Shown here: positions 9,122-17,057 of the stretch, in pieces
How positions within the stretch are numbered: the stretch's first letter is position 1
Layout: each line of letters starts with the position of its first letter
Source of the DNA: a virus
Direction: 5' to 3' (one strand)
IMG/VR virus record: IMGVR_UViG_3300005549_000004
Location: 1 to 46,401 of that record
DNA length: 46,401 nt
Notes under the pieces: generated by a model
The model's input: only the letters and a program-made list of their open reading frames with translations
What the model was told of the DNA's origin: nothing
Database searches by the model: none
Program-made: the position numbers and the translations under genes

Positions 9122-9565
9122 ATGGCCAGCTTTCGCGGCGTCCACCGGACCCCGGCGGGGTCCAACCTGACGATCCTCGCGCTCGAATCCAACGCGTCGG
9201 TCGTGGGGAAGCTCGACCAGCTCATCATCGGCTCGGACTCGACTCCGGCCGACATCGCCACCCGGCTCGACGTGCTGCGGCATACCACCGCTGGCGCGGC
9301 GGGCACGGCCGTCGTCGAGAAGCCGGACGACCCCCAGAGCTCGGCCCCCGCGTGCAACCTGCGCGGCGGCACCATGACCGAGCCCACCTACGAGGCGGAC
9401 TTCCTCCTCGAGATCCCGCTGAACCAGCGCGCCACCTACACGTGGAACGCGAACCCGGGCAAGGAGTTGCGCACGGTGGTCGGGACGGCCAACGGCCTCG
9501 GGCTGCGCTCGGTTAGCTCCGGCGCCACGCCGAACATCGGTGCGACGTTCGGCTGGAGCGAGTAG
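9122..9565 (+). CDS. Hypothetical virion protein, 147 aa
   Basis: It starts at ATG 9122, 15 bases after the previous gene. The N-terminal half contains a helix with NASVVGKLDQLIIGSDSTP, and the C-terminal half is beta-rich (TYTWNANPGKELRTVVG). It resembles the small structural proteins found between portal and capsid genes, but no family could be named. Confidence 0.55.
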   Translation: MASFRGVHRTPAGSNLTILALESNASVVGKLDQLIIGSDSTPADIATRLDVLRHTTAGAAGTAVVEKPDDPQSSAPACNLRGGTMTEPTYEADFLLEIPLNQRATYTWNANPGKELRTVVGTANGLGLRSVSSGATPNIGATFGWSE

Positions 9566-9568
9566 GCC

Positions 9569-9814
9569 GTGGTGTTCCTCCCGAAGCTGCTCGGCACCGG
9601 GGGCAGCTTCCGCATTGACCGACCCGAGGGGCCGCCCATCGAAGGCGACACGATGCAGTGCGTGCACTGCATGAAGCACTGGACGGTGGTCCCCGGATCG
9701 GGTCGGCAGCGCGGCTGGTGCCTCAAGTGCGGCGGCCCGCTCTGTGGGGCGGAGAAGTGCATGAAGGAGTGCGTGCCGTTCGAGAAGAAGGTCTACGGGG
9801 AGGCGCCCTGGTAG
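9569..9814 (+). CDS. Small zinc-ribbon-like virion-operon protein, 81 aa
   Basis: The C-terminal half carries closely spaced Cys pairs: CVHC, then CLKC, then CGAEKC and C near VPFEKK. These could bind one or two zinc ions. The pattern HW-VVPGSG-RG-C--CGGPLCG recurs in short proteins of late operons in environmental podoviruses. The GTG at 9569 is used, with a second GTG directly after it. The function is not known. Confidence 0.65.
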   Translation: MVFLPKLLGTGGSFRIDRPEGPPIEGDTMQCVHCMKHWTVVPGSGRQRGWCLKCGGPLCGAEKCMKECVPFEKKVYGEAPW

Positions 9815-9817
9815 GCT

Positions 9818-11122
9818 ATGCCGAGTAGGTACCACTACCAGCCGCTGACGGGCCCGGTCTGGCGGGAGCCCGTCGCGTCCCGCCTGTCGTGGCTGCCGGA
9901 AGGCAATCCCACGCCCACGCCCGTCGTGCGGGCGCGGACCAGCGACCTGGTGGCGCCGTTCCTTGCCGCGCTCACCGTGGCGGCCAGCCTCGCGTGGCTG
10001 CCCACGGGACAGGCGCGGGCGCAGGCGCTGCCCGTCCCGCGCGGCGACCAGAGCGTCACGGTCTTCCCGCTGGCGGCGCCGTTCGACGCCAGTCAGTTCC
10101 CGCAGGTCAGCGCGGTGCGCCTCACCCCGGTCGAGCGCCGGTGGCCCAGCACGCTCGTCGAGCCCCTCCTCGACAACGTGGTGGTGGGTGTCGACGTTAC
10201 CGACGTGCGGCCGCAGGCGCCGCCGGTCCGCATCCCGCAGGACCTCACCGTCCTGCCGCCGTTCCAGGCGCCGACCTTCGACGCGCGGCTCTTCCCCTGG
10301 CCGGGCACCGTCCCGCCCGCGGCAGCTCCGGCTCGACCGCGCGCCGACCTCACGGTGGTGCCGCCCTTCCAGCCACCGACGTTCGACCCGAAGCAGTTCC
10401 CGGTGGTGGTGCTGTCGCCCGTGTTCCCGGCGGAGCGGCGCCAGCCCAGCACTCTGGTCGAGCCGCTGCTCGACAACGTCGTCATCGGGGTGGACGTCAC
10501 GGATGTGCCGCCCGCGCGGCCGCTCCCGCGCGCGGCGCCGGCGTGGACCGTGGTGTCGCCGTTGCCGCCGGTGCCATACGACCCAGCGCGGATGGAGTGG
10601 CTGCCTGCGGGTGCGCCACCAGCGCCGCGTCAGCTCCCGGGGCCGTACACGCAGGTGGTGTTCGTGGGCGACTACGGCAGTCCACCGCCACCCCCGACCC
10701 CCCCACCGCCGACCGAAGCGGGTCCCGGGGGTGGGAAGGTTCGCAAGCGGTCGCCCAAGGCTCCCGCGATCCGTGTGCGCGGCGTCATCCGCGACCCGCT
10801 GCTACGGCTGGAGCCAGACCAACGGGAGGAGGCGCCACCTGCGCCTACGGCTGAGGGGCCGAGACCGGCAGAGCCGCAACCTGGCGCCAGCTCCGCCAGT
10901 CAAGCGAGCGTTCCGGCGCCCGCCCAGGCCGCGCCGGCGGCCCCGAAGCCCAAGCGCCAACGCCGACCGAAGCTGCCGCCGCTGGCCCCGGTGGTGCCGC
11001 CGCTCGACTGGATGCCCGTGTTCCGCACGGCGGAGCCAGAGCCACCCGCACCGCCCGTGGTCACCGACGAGGACGACTTCCTAACGCTGCTCATCATGCG
11101 ACGCGCGCATCGATTGACGTGA
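9818..11122 (+). CDS. Proline-rich protein with internal duplication, 434 aa
   Basis: This low-complexity, Pro/Ala/Val-rich protein sits just before the scaffold. Residues from about 38 to 70 form a hydrophobic stretch ending in AQA, which could act as a membrane segment or signal-like region. Two units of about 43 residues resemble each other closely. Each has a PSTLVEPLLDNVV core, and both are preceded by FD--QFP. The C-terminus is basic and Pro-rich (KPKRQRRPKLPPL). A virion or ejected role is possible, but this is inference. Such composition also makes homology searches unreliable. Confidence 0.55.
   Translation: MPSRYHYQPLTGPVWREPVASRLSWLPEGNPTPTPVVRARTSDLVAPFLAALTVAASLAWLPTGQARAQALPVPRGDQSVTVFPLAAPFDASQFPQVSAVRLTPVERRWPSTLVEPLLDNVVVGVDVTDVRPQAPPVRIPQDLTVLPPFQAPTFDARLFPWPGTVPPAAAPARPRADLTVVPPFQPPTFDPKQFPVVVLSPVFPAERRQPSTLVEPLLDNVVIGVDVTDVPPARPLPRAAPAWTVVSPLPPVPYDPARMEWLPAGAPPAPRQLPGPYTQVVFVGDYGSPPPPPTPPPPTEAGPGGGKVRKRSPKAPAIRVRGVIRDPLLRLEPDQREEAPPAPTAEGPRPAEPQPGASSASQASVPAPAQAAPAAPKPKRQRRPKLPPLAPVVPPLDWMPVFRTAEPEPPAPPVVTDEDDFLTLLIMRRAHRLT
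10078..10507 (+). repeat. Imperfect direct repeat inside the proline-rich gene
   Basis: Units at about 10078-10207 and 10379-10506 encode near-identical peptides around PSTLVEPLLDNVV-GVDVTDV, with about 300 bp between equivalent positions. Synonymous differences are frequent, so the duplication is old or the protein sequence is under selection. Confidence 0.7.
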
Positions 11123-11150
11123 ACCCTTTCGCTCGAACGGAGAGAGATAT

Positions 11151-12374
11151 ATGTTAGACCCAGACGTTGCTGCACCTGGCGCTGCGGCTCCAGCCTCACC
11201 GACCCCCGCGATCGACGGCCCCATCGTCGACTGGGACGCGACGGACGAGGACCTGGAGCAGCCCGAAGGCACTCCTCCGGCGCAGCCCCCGGCGGCCCCT
11301 GCCCCGGCAGTTCCGGCGGCCCCTGGCGCTCCTGCGTCAGCCCAGCCTCCGACGCCCCCGGCAGCCCAGCCCCCGACCCCTGCCGCGACGCCCGCTGGTG
11401 CTGGTGCGGAACCCGCTCCCGCTGGGACGGCGCCCACACCTCCCACCAGCGCTGCTGCCGCCCCGTCGGTCTGGGAGTTCCAGGCCGACGGCCAGACCGT
11501 GGTCGTCGAAGGCTCGGTCCGGCACCCCGATGGCAGCGTCACGATCCCCGCCAGCATGGTCCCCCACCTCGAGACGCTCGGCGCCGAAGGAGCTGCACAT
11601 CGCGGCTCCTGGCGTCGGGAGCAGGAGGGGTACCAGGACCGTATCGCGACGCTGGAGCGGGAGGTCGCCAACAAGGTCAACGACCCGGAGTTGCTCCGGG
11701 CCCGGGCCTACAATAAGCAGCTCCTGGACCTGCTCGAGAAGGGGCCCGACGCGGTGGCAGCGTGGCTGGACAACTACCAGCAAAACTTCCCCGTGTTCCA
11801 GGCCAAGGCCGAAGAAGCGATCCTGCGGGCCCAGCTGGCCGAGCGGGATGCGTGGCTCAACGCGGCCGAGGAGGAGCGCCTGTCCGACGAGATCGCCCCC
11901 AAGATCTCGCAGACGATCGAGGGCGCAGTCACGCGGCTCGCGGCGCAGCACCCGGGCGTCAACGCGGCCCAGCTGCACCAGCGGATCCTGGCGCGGCACC
12001 TGGACCAGGTGGCCTACGAAGTGCCCGCGGCGGAACGGCCGCGCGGGCTGGCCGAAGGTGAAGTGCTATTAGGGCGAGGGCCGAAAGGCGAGCTCTACAT
12101 CGTGAACGAGGGCCTGATCGCGGATGAGTTCGCGTACCAGGCCAGCCTATTGAAGGGCAGCGCGGCCGCGGCGCAAGCCGCCGTGGCCCACAACGCCGCG
12201 ATCAGTGCGCCGCCACCGGTGGTGGCGCCGCCAGTGCCGGTGACCGGACCGGCGCCCGGGGCGGGCGAAGCCAAGATGCCCGAGTTCCCGAACACGCCGG
12301 AAGGCAAGCAGCAGATGCAGGACTGGATTGACTCTGGGGACTGGCGCAAGACCGTGTTCCCCAGCACCCGATAA
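11151..12374 (+). CDS. Scaffolding protein candidate, 407 aa
   Basis: It lies directly upstream of the capsid gene, the usual place for scaffold. The first 105 residues are Pro/Ala-rich and disordered. Residues of about 150-285 are charged and helical (AHRGSWRREQEGYQDRIA and onward), and a short conserved-looking tail ends QDWIDSGDWRKTVFP. This disorder-helix-tail organisation suits a scaffold that assembles capsid protein and leaves the head. The ATG at 11151 follows a purine-rich ribosome site. The call rests on position and composition. Confidence 0.7.
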   Translation: MLDPDVAAPGAAAPASPTPAIDGPIVDWDATDEDLEQPEGTPPAQPPAAPAPAVPAAPGAPASAQPPTPPAAQPPTPAATPAGAGAEPAPAGTAPTPPTSAAAAPSVWEFQADGQTVVVEGSVRHPDGSVTIPASMVPHLETLGAEGAAHRGSWRREQEGYQDRIATLEREVANKVNDPELLRARAYNKQLLDLLEKGPDAVAAWLDNYQQNFPVFQAKAEEAILRAQLAERDAWLNAAEEERLSDEIAPKISQTIEGAVTRLAAQHPGVNAAQLHQRILARHLDQVAYEVPAAERPRGLAEGEVLLGRGPKGELYIVNEGLIADEFAYQASLLKGSAAAAQAAVAHNAAISAPPPVVAPPVPVTGPAPGAGEAKMPEFPNTPEGKQQMQDWIDSGDWRKTVFPSTR

Positions 12375-12388
12375 GGAGGAGTGCCCCG

Positions 12389-13732
12389 ATGCGTAGTCTG
12401 ACACGATTCATCCTGATGGTCGGCGCGCTGCTCAGTGCGCTCGCGGGGCCGCTGTTCGCCCTCGGCACACGCGGCGCGACCGACACGTACAACGTCCTCA
12501 CCTCCAAGACCAACGTCAACGGCGTCTGGCGAAAAGTCCAGGCCCCGCTGCAGGTGGCGGCCCAGTTCATGGTCGACGAGTGGGACATGCTGGACTCGCT
12601 CAAGACGTTCGACGTCGACTGGTCCGCGCGCGAGATCACCGTGCCGCTCGACTTGTCGGACGACGTGGGCATCGCGTCCATCCCGGAAGGGGGGTACGAG
12701 GCGCGGCCGGGTTCACCCAACCCGACGGACGGTACGCTCACCTGGATCCTGTTCAACGGTCGGTGGACCATCTCGAAGACCGCCCGCTGGATCGACCAGC
12801 TGAACCGCGCCGCCATGCTCGAACGCCAGCTCCTGTTCCAAGGCCAGAAGAAGCTGCAGGCCATGGCCCGCCGGTTGGCCGAGTACATGTACGGCTTCTC
12901 CACGGCCACCATGGCGAAGGTGGCGTCCTACGCCAACCCCGTCATCACCCTGAAGGATGCGTACGGCATCGCGGGCCTCGGCTCCACGACCGCGCCGTTC
13001 GCGGTCACCAACCCGTTCCGCGTCGGTGACGCCGTCGCGGTGCTCAACCCGTCCGGCCCGGCGCTGCGCGGCATCCAGAAGCTCACCGCCGTCACCCCGG
13101 CCACGCCGTCCATCACGCTGGCGGCCGACATCGCCGGCACCACGGCGAACGACCTGATCGTGTTCGCCAACTCGCTCGAGAACACCACGCTGGCCGGCGG
13201 CACCGACCGGGACAACGGCCTCATCGGCTTCCTGGACGCGACCAGCTCCACCAGCGTCCACGGCGTCAGCTCGTCCAGCTTCGACAAGTGGAACGTGGCC
13301 CTGTCCGACGCGACGGGTGGCCGCTACACCGGCCCGCGGCTGCAGAAAGCACGTCAGTTCATCGCCAACAAGGGCGGCGGCGACCTGAACAACGTGCTCT
13401 GGGATCAGGGCGTCGAGCGGGACGTGACCGCCTACTTGCAGGCGGCGGTGCGCTTCTCCGACCCCTACGGCATGAGCCTCGACGGCTCGCCCAAGGCGAA
13501 GGGCATCAAGTTCACCAGCACGCGCTTCGTGCCGGAAGGCTACGCCTTCCACTTCGTCAAGAAGTCGGTGCAGAAGTTGGTGCTGCTGCCCAAGCCCGGC
13601 ACGCCGAGCTGGGACGATGCGAAGCCGCTGATCGACCAGAGCGGGTTCATCTTCGCCATCGACTACCCGTGCGCGCTCGTCTGGCTGAACCGCGGCAACA
13701 CGGCGGTGTTCAGCGGGTTGACGCGCCAATAG
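12389..13732 (+). CDS. Major capsid protein, 447 aa
   Basis: This is the probable shell-forming protein. The position after scaffold, the strong aaggagga ribosome site before ATG 12389, and the size fit. The sequence has capsid features: an N-terminal arm with a helix (QVAAQFMVDEWDMLDSL), a beta strand pair leading to the ISKTARWIDQLNRAAMLERQ helix, and a Thr/Val/Ala-rich beta domain around residues 215-275 that could be an inserted domain. Residues 7-25 are strongly hydrophobic (FILMVGALLSALAGPLFAL), which is odd for a capsid protein. I could not assign the exact coat fold by eye. Confidence 0.75.
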   Translation: MRSLTRFILMVGALLSALAGPLFALGTRGATDTYNVLTSKTNVNGVWRKVQAPLQVAAQFMVDEWDMLDSLKTFDVDWSAREITVPLDLSDDVGIASIPEGGYEARPGSPNPTDGTLTWILFNGRWTISKTARWIDQLNRAAMLERQLLFQGQKKLQAMARRLAEYMYGFSTATMAKVASYANPVITLKDAYGIAGLGSTTAPFAVTNPFRVGDAVAVLNPSGPALRGIQKLTAVTPATPSITLAADIAGTTANDLIVFANSLENTTLAGGTDRDNGLIGFLDATSSTSVHGVSSSSFDKWNVALSDATGGRYTGPRLQKARQFIANKGGGDLNNVLWDQGVERDVTAYLQAAVRFSDPYGMSLDGSPKAKGIKFTSTRFVPEGYAFHFVKKSVQKLVLLPKPGTPSWDDAKPLIDQSGFIFAIDYPCALVWLNRGNTAVFSGLTRQ

Positions 13733-13743
13733 CCTTCACGCGG

Positions 13744-13779
13744 AGCGGAGTGGGCAGGGTGACCTGCCCCTCCTCCGCT
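13744..13779 (+). terminator. Strong hairpin after the capsid gene
   Basis: Between the capsid stop and the next start is a hairpin with a perfect inner 7-bp stem, GGGCAGG/CCTGCCC, and a GTGA loop. It is enclosed by AGCGGAG/CTCCGCT, with a small internal loop. There is no T-run after it, and a gaaggag ribosome site follows at once. It may partly terminate transcription or protect the capsid mRNA 3' end from decay. Confidence 0.6.
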
Positions 13780-13793
13780 CGAAGGAGTGGTCG

Positions 13794-14159
13794 ATGCCCG
13801 TCTTACCATGCAACCTGAGCTACACCGGCACCACCACGGTGACCAAGCCGCTGATGCGCGCGTTGCGCTCGGGGCGGCTGCTGTGGGCCACCTACGCGCA
13901 AGAGCTCGCGACGGCCGGCGCCAGCGTGACGGCGCAGCTGCGCAATGCGACGCAGGCCGTCATGATGAGCGCCGCGCTGGACATCAACGGCAAGGGCGCC
14001 CTGTACGGGACCGAGTTCGCCGTCAACACCGACAGCTCCGCCGACTTCCTCAAGGGCGACCTGCTGGTGGTGGTGCTGACGTTCGGCACCGGCACGCTCG
14101 GCCCGGGGGAGTTCACCGTCGGGCTCGATGCCAACTATCCGGACGCCTCGCCGCGGTAG
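13794..14159 (+). CDS. Capsid decoration-type protein A, 121 aa
   Basis: This small beta-rich protein follows the capsid, the usual place for a head decoration or stabilising protein. It is paralogous to the next gene. Both have a GRL----QEL block, then a RNAT-AV-M-A-LDI block, then VNTD-SADF--GDL. The ATG follows gaaggag by about 8 bases. The decoration role is inferred from position, size and duplication. Confidence 0.6.
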   Translation: MPVLPCNLSYTGTTTVTKPLMRALRSGRLLWATYAQELATAGASVTAQLRNATQAVMMSAALDINGKGALYGTEFAVNTDSSADFLKGDLLVVVLTFGTGTLGPGEFTVGLDANYPDASPR

Positions 14160-14194
14160 GGCGCGGGGTCCTCTTTCACCGAGGGAGCGGTCAC

Positions 14195-14572
14195 ATGATT
14201 CGCAACTTCAACGTCGACCTGGACACGACGGCGACCCGGACGGTGCCGCTGTTCCGCGCGACGAAGCCGGGCCGACTCACCAAGGGCTCGTTCTCTCAAG
14301 AGCTCGACACGGACGGCGACAAGGTCCTCAAGATCCGCAACGCCACCCGGGCGGTGGACATGACGGCCAACCTCGACATCGACGCGCTCGCCGCGTTGGC
14401 CGGGGCCGCGCTCGTGGTCAACACCGACGGCTCGGCGGACTTCGCCGAGGGCGACCTGATCGTCGCGGTGTACACGGTCGCCACGGCCGGCTCGGTGGCG
14501 GCGGGCGAGTCGGGCATCGAGCTCGACATCCAGGAAGGGTCGGCGTACATTTCGGGCGGCATCGGCGGGTAA
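14195..14572 (+). CDS. Capsid decoration-type protein B, 125 aa (paralogue of A)
   Basis: This is the second copy of the preceding small protein. It shares the order GRL, QEL, RNAT-AV, LDI, VNTDGSADF and GDL at matching spacing, with diverged ends. The start at 14195 follows a gaggga ribosome site. A tandem pair after the capsid suggests two distinct surface sites or a heteromeric decoration layer. Confidence 0.6.
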   Translation: MIRNFNVDLDTTATRTVPLFRATKPGRLTKGSFSQELDTDGDKVLKIRNATRAVDMTANLDIDALAALAGAALVVNTDGSADFAEGDLIVAVYTVATAGSVAAGESGIELDIQEGSAYISGGIGG

Positions 14573-14577
14573 AGCCC

Positions 14578-14766
14578 GTGCCGGCGGTATCCGAAAAGCA
14601 GCGACGGCTGTTCGCCATCGCGGAGCACCATCCGGACCAGCTCCACGCCAAGAATCGAGGGCTGGCCCGGCTGCCGCGTCAAACGTTGCACGAGTTCGCC
14701 AGTACCGTGATGGGCAAGGCGAAGCGCAAACTACGCCATGGCCGCTACGCGAGGCTGAGCCGATGA
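14578..14766 (+). CDS. Small basic protein, DUF3008-like, 62 aa
   Basis: The sequence VSEKQRRLFAIAEHHPDQL followed by a TLHEFAST segment resembles short phage proteins of the DUF3008 type (SKAQQ-, then L-EFA-). It is very basic at the C-terminus. It starts at GTG 14578 and overlaps the next ATG by 4 bases (ATGA). Function is unknown. The family match is from pattern memory and is tentative. Confidence 0.55.
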   Translation: MPAVSEKQRRLFAIAEHHPDQLHAKNRGLARLPRQTLHEFASTVMGKAKRKLRHGRYARLSR

Positions 14767-15527
14767 TCCAGCACCGCGATCCGCCCGTCCCGTGGGTCGA
14801 GGCGCTCGCCCGCATTGCCCCGCGGTCGGAGCGGTTCTCCTGGCTGCTGCTCTACTGGTGGGCGGGGGAGCCGTGGCAGGAAGTGCAGCGCTGGTCCGTG
14901 TGGGAGATGCTGCCCCCGGCCTGGCTCTGCCGGACGCCCCGCTACGCGCAGCAGTTCGCCCCCGTACGCGAGGCGCTGGAGGGGCCGCCCCCGCGCAGCT
15001 TCCGGCGCTTCGGCCCCACCGGCCAGTTCCTCTACTCCGAGGCCGAAGTCACGCAGGAGCAGTGGGACCTGTGGCGCGTGTGGGGGTGCCTGGCGCGTCC
15101 GTTCTGGATCATTCAGGGCGATCGCGGCGGGCACAAGTGGACCTTCTCGCCCCCCGAACAGATGCTCCTCAAGCTGCACGGCCTCCCCGCCGAACCACCC
15201 CGCCCCGGCGACCTGCCCTACGCCGAGTGGAGCGATGCGACGGCGTGGGCGCTGCGCGTACAGCGCGAGCTGCACGACCAGAGCCTCACCATCGTGTCAC
15301 CCGGCGCCGATGCCGACGCGGCGCACCGGGTGGCGCGTGTGCGCAGCGAGCAGGACTTCCGGCGCGCGCTGCTCGACTGGCTCAAGCCGCAGGTGCGCGG
15401 CGCACTGGCCGAGTCCGATTCCGAGATCAAGGGCCTCGACCTCCCCACGGGCCCCGAAGTGACCGACGATCAACTGGCGGCGTCTGAGGAGTTGTTCATC
15501 CGCAGCACCGCCCACACGGAGGAGTGA
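14763..15527 (+). CDS. Conserved-type hypothetical protein, 254 aa
   Basis: This soluble protein is rich in Trp and aromatic residues (WLLLYWWAGEPWQEVQRW near residue 25, and RPFWIIQGDRGGHKWTFSP near residue 115). It has no membrane segment or Cys motif. It begins at an ATGA overlap. The position between decoration proteins and the head-tail adaptor suggests head completion or assembly, but no family is recognised. Confidence 0.6.
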   Translation: MIQHRDPPVPWVEALARIAPRSERFSWLLLYWWAGEPWQEVQRWSVWEMLPPAWLCRTPRYAQQFAPVREALEGPPPRSFRRFGPTGQFLYSEAEVTQEQWDLWRVWGCLARPFWIIQGDRGGHKWTFSPPEQMLLKLHGLPAEPPRPGDLPYAEWSDATAWALRVQRELHDQSLTIVSPGADADAAHRVARVRSEQDFRRALLDWLKPQVRGALAESDSEIKGLDLPTGPEVTDDQLAASEELFIRSTAHTEE

Positions 15528-15529
15528 CC

Positions 15530-16024
15530 ATGCTGGACCCGAACAGCAACACGCAACCCAAGATGCGGCGCAACTACAACGTGATCGACCAGTGGGGCCG
15601 CAAGTGGCTCGTCTCGGTCGAGAAGTCGACGGGCCAGCCCTGCGGCGGGATCGACGCCTGCTTCACGGACCCGCTGGGGACGCCGCCCCAGTACCTGGCG
15701 CTCGACCCGGAGAACCCGCGCCTCCTGACCATCGACTACGCGCGCTGGATCGGCGACTTGAACCAGGCCGCCGTCGAGTACGACGTCCTCAAGACCGACG
15801 TGGGCCGGCAGCTCTACGGCGAGCGATTCAATCCGGCCAAGGCGCCGACCCCGGAGATGATGCGGATCATCGGCAAGCCGCCGCGCCGGGTGGACGAAGT
15901 GGAGCGCGCGGCCGCGGGCGACCGGGAACTACTCGGCCTCGCGCCCGACGCACGCGGCTCGACCGTCCTAACGGACGAGCCCGCCCCCAAGACGAAGCGG
16001 TCGGCCAAGCCGGCGGAGGCGTAG
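15530..16024 (+). CDS. Hypothetical protein, 164 aa
   Basis: I chose ATG 15530 over the GTG six bases upstream because the ggagg site lies about 8 bases before the ATG. The middle is soluble mixed alpha/beta sequence (PRLLTIDYARWIGDLNQAA), and the last 30 residues are Lys/Ala-rich and probably flexible. It belongs to the head-tail part of the late operon. Function is unknown. Confidence 0.6.
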   Translation: MLDPNSNTQPKMRRNYNVIDQWGRKWLVSVEKSTGQPCGGIDACFTDPLGTPPQYLALDPENPRLLTIDYARWIGDLNQAAVEYDVLKTDVGRQLYGERFNPAKAPTPEMMRIIGKPPRRVDEVERAAAGDRELLGLAPDARGSTVLTDEPAPKTKRSAKPAEA

Positions 16025-16028
16025 CCGC

Positions 16029-16355
16029 GTGCAGATCCAGACCCTACGGGCCGTCAACGACGAGCTCCGCTTCCAGGACGACACGGAGAACCAGGGCGTC
16101 TCCGTGCAGCTGAAGGGCGTGGCGTTCACGGGCACCGTCGTGTTCGAGGCCAGCGTCAACAAGACCGACTGGGTCGCCTGCCCGGTCGAGCCGATTGCGG
16201 GTGGCGCGACCGTCACCAGCGCCACGGCCGACGGCATCTGGCTGGCCAGTCCTGGCGTGCTCGGCTTCGGGCTGCAGGGACTGGCGTTCCGCGCCCGCTT
16301 GTCGGTGCTGTCGGGTGGGACGGTCGACGTCATGTTCCAGCCCGTGGCGTGCTAG
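16029..16355 (+). CDS. Small beta-rich virion protein, 108 aa
   Basis: It starts at GTG 16029 and ends one base before the next GTG. Alternating strands (VSVQLKGVAFTGTVVFEAS, then VDVMFQPVAC) suggest a beta sandwich. Short proteins of this kind lie beside the adaptor and hub genes of many podoviruses. A structural role is likely, but the exact one is unknown. Confidence 0.6.
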   Translation: MQIQTLRAVNDELRFQDDTENQGVSVQLKGVAFTGTVVFEASVNKTDWVACPVEPIAGGATVTSATADGIWLASPGVLGFGLQGLAFRARLSVLSGGTVDVMFQPVAC

Positions 16356-17057
16356 GTGGCGCTGTTCGATAGCGCTGACCTGCTGGCGCGCGTCAAGCGC
16401 ATGGCGGCCCGGCCCGCGACCGACGAGGACAAGGGTCCGACCGACGCCGACGCCGACGCCATGTGGTACGCGCTCCTCACGGAGGCGCAACTCGCCGTGG
16501 TGCGGGAGCTGGCGACCCACGTGCCCAGCGTCATGTACGTCCACGAGAAGCTCACCACGGCCGACGCGGGCCTCACGTACGACTTCAGTGCCGAGCCGCT
16601 CGGGCAGTACGAGATCCGCCAGTCCCCGACGGGTCGGCTGCTCATCCCCGGGCCCGAGTGGGACCCGGGGTCGGATTTCGTGATGGCGGGAAACGAGATC
16701 CACTTCCCGGGGCAGAAGACCAAGCAGTTCTCCAACGGCCCGTGGGCGCGCTACGTGAAGACGCCGGGTGCCATTGCCGCGGCGACGGAGCCGACCCTGT
16801 TGCCAACGCACGCGCGGCAACTGCTCATCCCGCGCACCTGCATCCTGTGGGCGACACGCGGCGGCCTGCGGGACCCCGCGCCCTACGAGGCCGAGTGGAA
16901 CCGGCTGTGGTACGGGGACCCGGAGCACGGCGAGGTCGGGATTCTGGGCGCGCTCAAGTACCAAGCCTTCCTCATGGGGGCGGAGGCCATCCCCAGTCTC
17001 ACCGCCGACGACTGGTGGCGCTTCATCGACGACGGCGCCGGGTACTCGAGCGGATGA
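16356..17057 (+). CDS. Head-tail adaptor, gp4-like, 233 aa
   Basis: The protein sits between the head genes and a gp10-like hub, as P22 gp4 does. The N-terminal region of about 65 residues is helical (SADLLARVKRMAARP, then TEAQLAVVRELATHVPSV), followed by a beta region (DFSAEPLGQYEIRQSP) and a late helical segment. Adaptors of this family bind the bottom of the portal and close the head after packaging. The assignment is by order and fold pattern. Confidence 0.6.
   Translation: MALFDSADLLARVKRMAARPATDEDKGPTDADADAMWYALLTEAQLAVVRELATHVPSVMYVHEKLTTADAGLTYDFSAEPLGQYEIRQSPTGRLLIPGPEWDPGSDFVMAGNEIHFPGQKTKQFSNGPWARYVKTPGAIAAATEPTLLPTHARQLLIPRTCILWATRGGLRDPAPYEAEWNRLWYGDPEHGEVGILGALKYQAFLMGAEAIPSLTADDWWRFIDDGAGYSSG

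Noticed and set aside
11125-11155. CCTTTCGC followed after 15 bases by TATATGTT before the scaffold gene as a fifth promoter copy
   Set aside because: The second half overlaps the scaffold ATG, and its sequence does not match TGCAGATT beyond A/T richness. The purine-rich stretch between is better explained as the ribosome site.
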